From positions 1 to 33,735 of the forward strand of contig NZ_JAJERH010000044.1 in assembly GCF_016919725.2 (NCBI RefSeq): a stretch of DNA of 33,735 nucleotides. The letters are read 5' to 3'. Below, piece after piece: positions 1 to 13,144 of this stretch. This stretch comes from Virgibacillus sp. AGTR. Lineage in GTDB: Bacteria; Bacillota; Bacilli; Bacillales; Amphibacillaceae. The position numbers and the translations under genes are program-made. Each line of letters begins with the position of its first letter. Position 1 is the first letter of the stretch. A model generated the notes under the pieces. The model saw only the letters and a list, made by a program, of their open reading frames with translations, was not told where the DNA came from and searched no databases.

Positions 1-147
1 AAACATTTCAAAATAACTACTTGGCTTAACGCAGTCATTGCACCGATTTTATACTTTCTTAACTTAGAACAAAAGCGCAAGCGCCCGATTAGAAACGTAG
101 CCTGGAGCGAGTCAACGGAGATAAAGGAATTCACGGTGAGCTTGTGA
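1..147 (+). CDS. 3' end of an unidentified plus-strand gene (partial)
   Basis: Frame 1 is open from the left edge for 48 codons and stops at TGA 145-147. The first part encodes a membrane-like segment (WLNAVIAPILYFLNL, about residues 8-22) followed by a basic tail (KRKRP). The tail coincides with the start of the structured repeat at 71, which suggests that the repeat supplied a new C-terminus and stop codon. The family is not recognised; a multi-pass transporter end would fit. It would be convergent with murAA. It could also be a chance open frame, because only 48 codons are visible. Confidence 0.35.
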   Translation, partial: KHFKITTWLNAVIAPILYFLNLEQKRKRPIRNVAWSESTEIKEFTVSL

Positions 148-213
148 TCCGAACTTATTGTAGGGCGATTCGTGAAGTCGCCTCGTTTCTGAGCACTGGA
201 GCTGGATGCGGCT
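71..213 (+). repeat. structured intergenic repeat element (bcr1-like)
   Basis: This GC-richer island in AT-rich spacer DNA begins with the small palindrome GCGCAAGCGCC (74-84). It holds nested complementary segments: AGAAACG (91-97) with CGTTTCT (184-190), TTCACG (130-135) with CGTGAA (171-176), and GGCGA (164-168) with TCGCC (178-182). It ends near GGAGCTGGATGCGGC. From memory it resembles an interspersed element of roughly 150 bp common in Bacillaceae genomes, with the same GCGCAAGCGCC start and a GGAGCTAGA-like end. No second copy was seen in this window. The boundaries are approximate. Confidence 0.5.
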
Positions 214-264
214 TAACACGCTCATATTTATCCACATGGAATAATTTCATAACTTCCTAGACAA

Positions 265-301
265 TAAAAAAACAGATGTGGCAAGAAACCATCACCTGTT
301 T
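265..301 (-). terminator. rho-independent terminator of murAA
   Basis: Read on the minus strand, AACAGGTGATGG pairs imperfectly with CCACATCTGTT across a short loop and is followed by seven T residues (266-272). It lies 29 bp past the murAA stop codon. Confidence 0.7.
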
Positions 302-329
302 AACAATTCGTATTTTTTCCATAGCATGA

Positions 330-1658
330 TTAAGATAGCTCAGCAGCAATTTGATTATTTGTGGCATCTACTTGTACAAAAGAATCTATGGCGTGGCCAT
401 TCTCATCCACTCGTTCAATATCAGCTCCAAGGGATGCAAGCTTACCAGAAAAATCTACATATCCGCGATCCAAATGCTTTAGCTCTGTTACTCTAGTAAC
501 ACCTTCAGCACATAAACCAGCTAAAATTAATGCAGCTGCGGCACGTAAATCTGTTGCTGCGACTTCTGCACCTTGAAGGTTACTTGGACCCTCAATAATG
601 ACACTATGACCTTCGATTTTCATTTTTGCATTCATGCGTCGGAATTCCTCTACATGCATAAACCGATTCTCAAATACCGTTTCCGTAATAACACTTGTAC
701 CTTGAGCAGCTAGCATCAGTGCCATCATTTGTGATTGCATATCTGTAGGAAATCCTGGATGTGGTAGAGTCTTTATATCAGTTGCCTTAAGCTTCTTAGG
801 ACCAATAACACGAAGACCATTGTCTTCTTCAGTAATAGAAACGTTCATCTCTTCCAGTTTAGAAATAACAGAACGAAGATGTTCCTTTTCTGCATTTTCA
901 ATCAATACATTTCCATTTGTAATTGCAGCTGCAACCATAAATGTACCTGCTTCAACTCGATCCGGGATAATGGTATGTTCAACCCCATGTAGTGAATCTA
1001 CACCTTCAATTCGAATCGTCTCTGTACCAGCACCAACAACTTTAGCACCCATTTTATTTAAATAATTTGCCAAGTCAACAATCTCTGGTTCTTTTGCACA
1101 GTTTTCGATTATTGTCTTACCCTCTGCAAGCGCAGCAGCCATCATGATATTTTCTGTTGCACCAACGCTAGGCATATCTAAATAAATTTTCGCACCTTTA
1201 AGACGCCCATCTACGTTCAATTCTACAAAGCCATTACCAACATGAGTTTCTGCACCCATAGCCTCGAACCCTTTTAAATGCAAATCTATTGGTCTTGACC
1301 CAATTGCGCATCCACCAGGCATAGCTACTTTTGCATGGCCATAGCGTGCCAGTAATGGTCCGATTACTAATACAGAGGCACGCATTTTACGAACATATTC
1401 AAATGGGGCTTCCGTAGTTAATTTATTTGAAGCATCAACAGTAACTGTATTATTTTCAAATGTAACATCTGCATTCATATTGCTCAATACTTGATTAATT
1501 GTATATACATCAGCGAGTTCAGGGACATCTGTAATAACACTCTTTCCTTCACTTGCAATAAGACTGGCTGCAATGACAGGAAGTACAGCATTTTTAGCAC
1601 CTTCAACCCTAACGGTGCCCTCCAATTGGTGTCCGCCTCTTACGATGATTTTTTCCAT
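330..1658 (-). CDS. murAA: UDP-N-acetylglucosamine 1-carboxyvinyltransferase MurA (paralogue 1)
   Basis: MurA transfers enolpyruvate from PEP to UDP-GlcNAc, the first committed step of peptidoglycan synthesis, in the cytoplasm. The 442-residue protein is close to the usual length. It shows the substrate motif AKN (residues 21-23) and the catalytic loop [12 protein letters not shown] with the PEP- and fosfomycin-reacting cysteine at C117. The ATG is preceded by AAGGAGATTTGAAAT. It follows ywmB by 34 bp and ywzB before that, the arrangement found downstream of the atp operon in B. subtilis, which identifies it as the MurAA-type paralogue. The second copy in this window is at 30104-31390. Confidence 0.97.
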   Translation of the reverse strand: MEKIIVRGGHQLEGTVRVEGAKNAVLPVIAASLIASEGKSVITDVPELADVYTINQVLSNMNADVTFENNTVTVDASNKLTTEAPFEYVRKMRASVLVIGPLLARYGHAKVAMPGGCAIGSRPIDLHLKGFEAMGAETHVGNGFVELNVDGRLKGAKIYLDMPSVGATENIMMAAALAEGKTIIENCAKEPEIVDLANYLNKMGAKVVGAGTETIRIEGVDSLHGVEHTIIPDRVEAGTFMVAAAITNGNVLIENAEKEHLRSVISKLEEMNVSITEEDNGLRVIGPKKLKATDIKTLPHPGFPTDMQSQMMALMLAAQGTSVITETVFENRFMHVEEFRRMNAKMKIEGHSVIIEGPSNLQGAEVAATDLRAAAALILAGLCAEGVTRVTELKHLDRGYVDFSGKLASLGADIERVDENGHAIDSFVQVDATNNQIAAELS

Positions 1659-1692
1659 ATTTCAAATCTCCTTCAGATCCAATTTCATTATA

Positions 1693-2409
1693 TTAATATT
1701 CATTTATTAGGATAGGTGTTCCTATCGTATATGTAGGATAGTCCGATCCTGTATCTTTGATTGCGATTTGTAAGTTCATAGATGTATTATCTACAGAAAT
1801 TTTTTGATTCCATAGAGGTGTATACCCATAAATTATTTTTTTATGCGTTGAATTCTTCACATTATCAAATTGTGTCTTTACTTGTTGTACTTGAAAATAA
1901 TTTGTCATGTTTTCTAAAAAATAATCACCACTTATTATATCATTCCCCTTAGTCGTCAGACAAGCAAATTTTTTTACAGCTTCAGTAAAATATGCATTTA
2001 AACTAGTAGTTAATACGTTTCTATAGTTTTTTTCAATTTCTTTACTCCAGCTCTTTCCTTTAATAACAATAATGAGTTCTGCATTATACTGCTTTTGCTT
2101 AGGAATCACCACATTATATAATACGTTAATCCCCTCTGGTAATAGAGCGTCACTAAAGGAATATTTTAACTTATTTTTGTCCTCGGAAAAATTAGGTTTA
2201 AAGTTGGTTTGTAACTCATGTACAAGATGTTCACTATCCTCTCTAGTGATAGCTTCCTTTAAAGTTACTTGCCAATCTTCCACCTTGGCACTGTTATTCA
2301 TCATATAATTAGCTAAATCAACAAGCTCTTTTTGATTAAATGATTGCTTCGCTGCAACATTATTTGTAATCATTAGTAGCATAATAGATAATATAAATAT
2401 CTTTTTCAT
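1693..2409 (-). CDS. ywmB: YwmB family secreted protein (TATA-box-binding-like fold)
   Basis: The 238-residue protein begins with MKKIFILSIMLLMITNNVAA, a signal peptide with likely cleavage near residue 20, so it is probably exported. The rest is soluble, mixed charge and fairly divergent. Its identity rests on position between ywzB and murAA, length, and the export signal shared with the YwmB family. That family has a TBP-like fold and no firmly known function. The ATG at 2409 is chosen because CGGGGGATTTTATT precedes it; an upstream in-frame codon would put the ribosome site inside the gene. It is probably co-transcribed with murAA. Confidence 0.75.
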   Translation of the reverse strand: MKKIFILSIMLLMITNNVAAKQSFNQKELVDLANYMMNNSAKVEDWQVTLKEAITREDSEHLVHELQTNFKPNFSEDKNKLKYSFSDALLPEGINVLYNVVIPKQKQYNAELIIVIKGKSWSKEIEKNYRNVLTTSLNAYFTEAVKKFACLTTKGNDIISGDYFLENMTNYFQVQQVKTQFDNVKNSTHKKIIYGYTPLWNQKISVDNTSMNLQIAIKDTGSDYPTYTIGTPILINEY

Positions 2410-2514
2410 AATAAAATCCCCCGTGTCCAACTATAGTTACCCATAGTATGAACCGAGAGATCTCAATACATACGATACAAATTATGACATTTTACTAGAT
2501 TTATAAAATATTAA

Positions 2515-2745
2515 TTAAAATAAGTGATTTAAATCTCTAGACCATTGGAGAATTTCTAAAAAGAACCTACTTACTCCAGAGCCAATAACGATCGTTATAA
2601 ATAAGATAAAGATTTGAGCTTCCTTTGCTCGTCCTTTCTTAATAATAGGTTCAAAGTTGATTGCCGTTATTAACCGCCATGTGAGATATATAAATAGTAG
2701 ATGCGATAGAATACTAATTATTGCTTGTTGTCCAATCGAAAACAT
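2515..2745 (-). CDS. ywzB: YwzB, DUF1146 small membrane protein
   Basis: This 76-residue protein has two predicted membrane helices: the first around residues 8-26 (IISILSHLLFIYLTWRL) and the second around 47-64 (FILFITIVIGSGVSRFF). The GQQA start region and the VSRFFLE end of helix 2 resemble YwzB of B. subtilis, which sits in the same place between atpC and ywmB. The start at 2745 has a clear site (AAAGGTGG, 6 bp spacing); a longer in-frame version starting at 2805 has none. The function of the DUF1146 family is unknown. Confidence 0.85.
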   Translation of the reverse strand: MFSIGQQAIISILSHLLFIYLTWRLITAINFEPIIKKGRAKEAQIFILFITIVIGSGVSRFFLEILQWSRDLNHLF

Positions 2746-3001
2746 AAGTACCACCTTTATTTTATTACTCTTTCTAACTTTGCCATGTATGCTAAAAAAA
2801 GTCAATCATGTAGAGAAATAGAAGGAGAGCGATTATCAAACGCTTACTTTTATTCCTCATATAACTGACAGTAAGACGCCGCTTCAAACAATAAAGTGAA
2901 ACCAATATGGATAAGTGGGGGATAAACATCGCTCGCTGATTGAAGTTACATTTTATCCATTTCCCGGGAAATATCGACAAACTATTCATACTTTACACAG
3001 T

Positions 3002-3026
3002 AAAAAACCCATTGATTGGGGTTTCA
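3002..3026. terminator. second terminator-like hairpin downstream of the atp operon
   Basis: AAACCC (3005-3010) pairs with GGGTTT (3019-3024) over an 8-nt loop. On the minus strand it is followed by six T residues. On the plus strand a CACTTTTTC follows, so it may act in both directions. It is about 80 bp beyond the stronger atp terminator. Confidence 0.55.
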
Positions 3027-3106
3027 CTTTTTCTTGTATTTAATGTATACATTGTTAATTAATGTAATTTTTAGTGGGAATTCAGATTTTATGGTATATC
3101 ATGAAG

Positions 3107-3146
3107 TAAAAAACCTTTTATAACTTTTGTTATAAAAGGTTTTTAA
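3107..3146 (-). terminator. strong terminator of the atp operon
   Basis: A perfect 16-bp stem (AAAAACCTTTTATAAC at 3109-3124 with its complement at 3129-3144) has a 4-nt loop and T tracts on both sides. It lies about 105 bp past the atpC stop and marks the end of the operon. Confidence 0.9.
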
Positions 3147-3250
3147 GGTAATAAGCAACTATTAAGAATGATTATTAACATTGCCCAATGAATATTACTG
3201 ACCTATGATCACATGAGTAACGCTATGCTATGGTGGACAAACACCATTGC

Positions 3251-3676
<426 letters not shown>

Positions 3677-3735
3677 TCAATGTATTGGATTGACCAAGTA
3701 TATACATACTTTTCCATAGCTTCAGCCAACTTCTA

Positions 3736-5163
<1,428 letters not shown>

Positions 5164-5190
5164 CTAACTTTCCAGAAAACGCAAGGAATG

Positions 5191-6057
<867 letters not shown>

Positions 6058-6108
6058 TCACCGCCCTTTCATGTAAAAGGTTACGCGTATTGTATCTCAT
6101 CCTAAGTT

Positions 6109-7626
<1,518 letters not shown>

Positions 7627-7638
7627 TCACCCCTATCT

Positions 7639-8184
7639 TCATTTGTTTGCAGTTACAATATTTCGTTCGATTCTTTTTAGCTTGCCGCTAACGGAGCCAT
7701 CATAAATCGTATTTCCTAAACGAATTTTCATTCCACCTATAAGTGTTGGATCTACAACGTTTGTAAGCATGATTTTCTTCTTATTAAATCGTTTAGCAAA
7801 GCTATCTTCTAATTCACGGCGTTCTTCATCCGCTAATTTACGAACCGAATAAACAGTCGCATCTGCAATCCCTTTCGCATCATTTACTAACTGGATAAAA
7901 TGATCAATAATGGATGAAGTGAGTTCAATGCGATGTCTTTCTACTAATAGTTTCATCGTATTGATAACATCTATTTGAAGACCGTTAAACACTTCGTCAA
8001 GGAACTGTTTCTTTTTCTCATTAGTAATACGTGGATGCTTTAGGAATATATAAAGATCTTCATTATCTTCAACTACTTTTTTAACCACACGAAGCTCATC
8101 TAAAAGCTGTTCTAATGTAGCTTTTTCATTTCCTAGTTGAAAAAGAGCCTCTGCATATCGCTTTGCAACTACTGCATTACTCAT
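7639..8184 (-). CDS. atpH: F1Fo ATP synthase delta subunit
   Basis: Delta joins the peripheral stalk (b subunits) to the top of F1. The 181-residue protein shows the family N-terminus (VAKRYAEALFQLG) and the C-terminal region around KLMLTN-like strand and GGMKIRLGNTIYDGSV. Its ATG overlaps the atpF stop (ATGA), so the two are likely translationally coupled. The ribosome site GGTAGGAG lies inside the end of atpF. Confidence 0.97.
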   Translation of the reverse strand: MSNAVVAKRYAEALFQLGNEKATLEQLLDELRVVKKVVEDNEDLYIFLKHPRITNEKKKQFLDEVFNGLQIDVINTMKLLVERHRIELTSSIIDHFIQLVNDAKGIADATVYSVRKLADEERRELEDSFAKRFNKKKIMLTNVVDPTLIGGMKIRLGNTIYDGSVSGKLKRIERNIVTANK

Positions 8185-8708
8185 AGCTCTTCTCCTACCT
8201 CTTTAATGTAATCGTTAATAAGTTTCTCCTGATCCTGAGAACTTATTTCTTTTTCAATTACTTTACTTGCGATAAGTACAGATAAGGAAGCAACTTTATC
8301 CTGCAATGCTTGCAGTGCCTTTTCCTTCTCATTCTGAATATCAACCTGAGCTGATTCTTTCATGCGATCAGCTTCTGCTTTTGCAGCAGCGATAATTTCT
8401 TCTTGCTGTCTAGTTCCAGCATTCCGTGCTTCTTCAATCATTGCTTGCGCTTCTTGCTTCGTCTGCTTTAGTTGTTCCATTGCTTCTTTAGAAGCCTGTT
8501 CTGCTTCGGCACGACTTTTTTCAGCTGCTTCAATTTCACCTGCAACATAGTCCTCGCGCTTTTGCATCATGTTCATAACTGGACCCCAAGCAAATTTACG
8601 AACTAAAAGAAGCAATACAATAAAGAAAAACAATTGCATTAACATATCACCGTAATGGAAACCACCAAGTGCTGCATAAATCATCGAATAATCCGTGAAT
8701 GCTTGCAC
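8181..8708 (-). CDS. atpF: F1Fo ATP synthase b subunit
   Basis: Subunit b forms the peripheral stalk. The 175-residue protein has one N-terminal membrane helix (about residues 24-41, LMQLFFFIVLLLLVRKF) and a long charged helix rich in Glu, Ala and Lys that dimerises as a coiled coil. The start is placed at GTG 8708 because AAAGGAGTG precedes it by 5 bp; an in-frame ATG 18 bp upstream would overlap that site. The gene overlaps atpH by 4 bp. Confidence 0.95.
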   Translation of the reverse strand: MQAFTDYSMIYAALGGFHYGDMLMQLFFFIVLLLLVRKFAWGPVMNMMQKREDYVAGEIEAAEKSRAEAEQASKEAMEQLKQTKQEAQAMIEEARNAGTRQQEEIIAAAKAEADRMKESAQVDIQNEKEKALQALQDKVASLSVLIASKVIEKEISSQDQEKLINDYIKEVGEEL

Positions 8709-8775
8709 AGAATTCACTCCTTTCACTTCTTATCGTGAACCATCTATCTTCTACTTCCTACTCATTACAAACAAC

Positions 8776-8806
8776 GGCGAAGCACTTTATAAAGATGGTC
8801 TTCGCC
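8776..8806 (-). other. intercistronic hairpin between atpE and atpF
   Basis: GGCGAAG (8776-8782) pairs with CTTCGCC (8800-8806), and the loop contains the palindrome CTTTATAAAG. No T tract follows on the minus strand. It lies in the 118-bp gap after atpE, so it could be a stability or processing element that lets the c subunit be made in excess. That role is inference. Confidence 0.5.
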
Positions 8807-8826
8807 ATTAAAGATACATTCTATTT

Positions 8827-9078
<252 letters not shown>

Positions 9079-9113
9079 CTATCTCAAATATAAAGACAGG
9101 CTAATTAACGATA

Positions 9114-10228
<1,115 letters not shown>

Positions 10229-10494
10229 AATTCCCTCTTCCCTCGTCATTTATCAACAGAAGTTGAATAGCATGTACTTATTCTTTCAAACATTCGGAAA
10301 CTAACCTAAACTGTGGTTTATTCCTTATGCGTATTCCTCGTTGTTCTTTGTTTTCACATTCATTGGATTCGAAGTTTCTGTGTGGAAAATCTTATGTTCT
10401 TTCAGCTGGGTTACATCGTATATTATGTAACGGCTATTAAATAAGGAGAAATGTACTTAAGTGCTGTGAAACCCCTACCATTCCACACTAAGCA
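10229..10494 (-). other. long 5' leader of the atp operon
   Basis: About 260 nt separate the predicted start of transcription from atpI. The leader contains the hairpin GTTACAT (10410-10416) with ATGTAAC (10425-10431). No convincing leader peptide with a ribosome site and no known riboswitch was recognised. Confidence 0.5.
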
Positions 10495-10523
10495 AGTTTA
10501 CAGGAGCAACCCCTTAATGTCAA
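10495..10523 (-). promoter_or_regulatory. sigma-A promoter of the atp operon
   Basis: On the minus strand TTGACA (10518-10523) is followed after exactly 17 bp by TAAACT (10495-10500). The exact -35 hexamer and ideal spacing fit strong vegetative expression. Confidence 0.8.
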
Positions 10524-10628
10524 TTAGTTTCAGGCATATTTTGCATTAAATTTACTAGCCAAAATTTACAACATGATTCAAGGGATTTGACGTTTTTTTT
10601 GAAACTGTTTGTAAACCCACTAAGGTAT

Positions 10629-10673
10629 AACAAAAGCCAGGAAAATCCTATTATCAGTATAGTGGATTTTCCT
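10629..10673 (-). terminator. terminator of the Vpr-like protease gene
   Basis: AGGAAAATCC (10639-10648) pairs perfectly with GGATTTTCCT (10664-10673) over a 15-nt loop. On the minus strand it is followed by GGCTTTTGTT. It lies 48 bp past the protease stop. The T tract is weak, so termination may be partial. Confidence 0.65.
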
Positions 10674-10720
10674 TTGCTAATTCGTGACATTTCTGTGAAC
10701 AAATGATTACTTTATACTTA

Positions 10721-12898
10721 TTAAGGTATTGTTATCATCGTTTGATGGCTCTCATATGATCCATCTGCTAATTGGACTGTAACAATTGCTAAATAATGGC
10801 CTGACTCACCAGCTTCCGATTTCTTTAATTGTCCTTCATTTACTCCTGTATTCATATCTTCCTTGGTCATTAGTCTACGCTCATAAACGAGTGTATCCGG
10901 ATTGTAAAGATCAATATCAACGCGCTGTGCCGGTTCTGTTACATATAATCGATACGTAAATACATCATCGGAAAAAGGTTTTAATGAAAATTCAAAGCCC
11001 ATTGCTTTAGGGTTGTCCGCAGATTTATTTACAAACAAATAAGGCATTTCATATGTGTTACCTTGCTCATTAAGGGTTATCCAACCTTGATGTACACCTT
11101 TTTTTAATTGTGAAGATGTTACCCTTAACTCAATTGTTATTTGCTTTTTTTCATGCGGTTTTAGTGTAAAAGATTTTGGTAGTTTCCAGCTCAATCCTGC
11201 TTGTTTATATGGAATCTTAAAATGATAGGTTTTCGTTTTATTACTGGTGTTTTCAATTATCGTTTTTCGCTTTCTATTTTCACTATAGTCATCAATTTGA
11301 CCAAACGTTAATTGTGGGTCATATAAAATAGTCTCCGCCTCTATAGCTTGTTTTGGTTGAATTAGACCCATACCCTGAACAATAGGATCAATAGACTCTT
11401 CCTCATCATTTTTCAATCTTGCTGCTGTAGTTTTTATGGCTCCATAGATTTTTGCATTTGACCAAGTTGGATTTGCTTCTTTTACTAAGGCAATCGCGCC
11501 TGCCACATGCGGTGCAGCCATGCTTGTTCCTTGCAATGCTTGATAACCACCTGGGACAGTGCTTACTATTGAAGCACCTGGAGCTAAAATATCAGGTTTT
11601 ATGTTCCAATTAACGGTTACAGGACCTCTAGAACTAAAGTCTGCAATGGATTCTTCTATTTTTTTATAGTTGGTTTCTAAAGAAAGCTTCTCTTTTTCAT
11701 CTAATTTTTTCTTTAGCCATTCCCCGTCGCTTTGAGAAATCGATGCCACTGGTATGTTAATTGGCTGCTTATCTGTATGAATCATCCCCTGAAAATGACC
11801 TTCTTCATTATTGTGAATAACTACCGCTTTAGCTCCTGCTACTTGAGCCGCTTGTGCCTTTTGTGAAAAAGGCACGTCATCACGCGTGAACAACGCAATT
11901 TTACCTTTAACATTTGCTGTTGTATCAGCATTTACTATCTCATAAAACGTATCAAGATTCCATGGTACAGACCCTGACATAGTGGATAGACTAATCTGTT
12001 TATCATCCCATCTTTCATAGAGGAATGGCATCTCTCGTTCTGGACTAGAAGCTCCAACTGACAATGCTTTATTTGCTGTAGCTGGTGATCCAACAGTCCA
12101 ATTAGCTGGACCGTTATTACCATTTGCTATCACTACAGCTATACCGAGTTCTGCAGCTTTGTTTACTGCCACACTTGTTGGGTAATCAGGTCCATTCACA
12201 CTATTTCCTAATGATAGATTCATGATATCCACACCATCTTCCACTGCCTGCTCCATTGCCGCAATAACTTGTACCGACGTACCACTGCCACCTGGACCAA
12301 GGGCACGGTACGCATAGATATCAGCCTCAGGTGCTACACCTTTCAATTGCCCATTCGCAGCAATAATTCCAGATACGTGAGATCCATGTAAGGTAGGGAT
12401 GCCCTGCTTAGACTTCGTTTCCATTGGATCATCATCCAAATCTACCAGATCATATCCCCTTTGATAGTTCTTTTGTAAATCAGGATGTTCATAGTCAATT
12501 CCTGTATCAATCACACCTACTTTTACACCTTCTCCAGTATAGCCTGTATCATTTAATTCATATGGAAAAACGGCATTTTCACTATCAACGCCTAAATTTT
12601 TGAATCTTGTTGTTTCATATGTTTTTACTGCATGTACATTTTTCACAAAATCCAGTGATTGCATTCTTTGTAATTCTTGTGGGGTTCCTTGCAGTGCGAG
12701 CCCATTAAATAATTTTGTATAAACAGCTACGACGTCAATAAAGGGATAATGATCCTGTAGATAATTTCGATGTTCACTAGGACTTCCTTCAACTTCTACG
12801 ATAATGGACTGCTTGTCTAAGCTATCCTCAGCAGCCAAGGATGAAGATAGTGGGATCATTATCATTAAGAGGGTAATAACAAAAAGCAATGGACGCAT
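10721..12898 (-). CDS. secreted subtilisin-like serine protease (Vpr-like, S8 family)
   Basis: This is an exported endopeptidase of 725 residues. Features in order: signal peptide (residues 1-23, ending SSSLAA), an I9-type propeptide (about 30-95), and the S8 catalytic domain with D131 (VIDTGID), H171 (LHGSHVSG), oxyanion N261 (ANGNNGP) and S459 (QGTSMAAPHVAGA). A protease-associated domain is inserted at about 320-400, and a C-terminal beta-rich region follows. This layout is that of minor extracellular protease Vpr. The ATG at 12898 follows AAAGGAG. It is a single-gene unit between mnaA and the atp operon, a place where B. subtilis has no protease, so it may be an insertion. Vpr homology is inferred from architecture. 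Confidence 0.93.
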   Translation of the reverse strand: MRPLLFVITLLMIMIPLSSSLAAEDSLDKQSIIVEVEGSPSEHRNYLQDHYPFIDVVAVYTKLFNGLALQGTPQELQRMQSLDFVKNVHAVKTYETTRFKNLGVDSENAVFPYELNDTGYTGEGVKVGVIDTGIDYEHPDLQKNYQRGYDLVDLDDDPMETKSKQGIPTLHGSHVSGIIAANGQLKGVAPEADIYAYRALGPGGSGTSVQVIAAMEQAVEDGVDIMNLSLGNSVNGPDYPTSVAVNKAAELGIAVVIANGNNGPANWTVGSPATANKALSVGASSPEREMPFLYERWDDKQISLSTMSGSVPWNLDTFYEIVNADTTANVKGKIALFTRDDVPFSQKAQAAQVAGAKAVVIHNNEEGHFQGMIHTDKQPINIPVASISQSDGEWLKKKLDEKEKLSLETNYKKIEESIADFSSRGPVTVNWNIKPDILAPGASIVSTVPGGYQALQGTSMAAPHVAGAIALVKEANPTWSNAKIYGAIKTTAARLKNDEEESIDPIVQGMGLIQPKQAIEAETILYDPQLTFGQIDDYSENRKRKTIIENTSNKTKTYHFKIPYKQAGLSWKLPKSFTLKPHEKKQITIELRVTSSQLKKGVHQGWITLNEQGNTYEMPYLFVNKSADNPKAMGFEFSLKPFSDDVFTYRLYVTEPAQRVDIDLYNPDTLVYERRLMTKEDMNTGVNEGQLKKSEAGESGHYLAIVTVQLADGSYESHQTMITIP

Positions 12899-12979
12899 TA
12901 TAATTAAACTCCTTTCTGCCATTAGCTTTTGAAAACAAGACAAAAACTATGCACTTGTCATATTTAATGCTATATTGTA

Positions 12980-12989
12980 CAAACGTTTG
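12980..12989. promoter_or_regulatory. palindrome upstream of the protease gene
   Basis: CAAACGTTTG is a perfect 10-bp palindrome about 80 bp upstream of the protease start codon. It could be an operator. No confident -35/-10 pair was found beside it. Confidence 0.25.
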
Positions 12990-13059
12990 AATAATTGTTA
13001 GGCACATATCATCAATTACTTTTTTAGAGGAAAAAGGGTGTGGGAAAGGATGTTGGGAG

Positions 13060-13123
13060 TCAAAGAAAACAGCCGAACGATCATCCCGAAACGCTAAAAC
13101 AGCCTTCGGATCCGTTCGGCTTT
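13060..13123 (-). terminator. terminator of the upp-mnaA unit
   Basis: AGCCGAACG (13071-13079) pairs with CGTTCGGCT (13113-13121). An inner stem of CCGAA with TTCGG lengthens the hairpin. On the minus strand it is followed by GTTTTCTTTG. It starts about 20 bp after the mnaA stop. Confidence 0.7.
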
Positions 13124-13144
13124 ATCATGTTTTTTAGATATTTT

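Larger units (their letters stand above)
2746..3250. other. 505-bp spacer between ywzB and atpC
   Basis: The spacer holds two terminators (described separately at 3002-3026 and 3107-3146) and a perfect 14-bp palindrome, ATTTCCCGGGAAAT, at 2959-2972. No gene is supported. A 65-codon minus-strand frame with a hydrophobic end (2792-2989) lacks a ribosome binding site. The DNA upstream of ywzB must hold its promoter, but no confident -35/-10 pair was found. Confidence 0.6.

Noticed and set aside
228-236. Single perfect DnaA box TTATCCACA
   Set aside because: It is isolated with no neighbours nearby; one 9-mer match is expected by chance in a window of this size.
330-1658. Plus-strand open frames opposite murAA, such as near 361-576 and 820-1065
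   Set aside because: They are antisense shadows of a well-supported gene with no ribosome sites or family resemblance.
2792-2989. 65-codon minus-strand frame with a hydrophobic end between atpC and ywzB
   Set aside because: No Shine-Dalgarno site precedes the start, and the composition looks random before the last 20 residues.
10520-10702. 60-codon minus-strand frame before the atp operon
   Set aside because: It spans the protease terminator and ends at the atp promoter -35, has no ribosome binding site, and resembles no known family.
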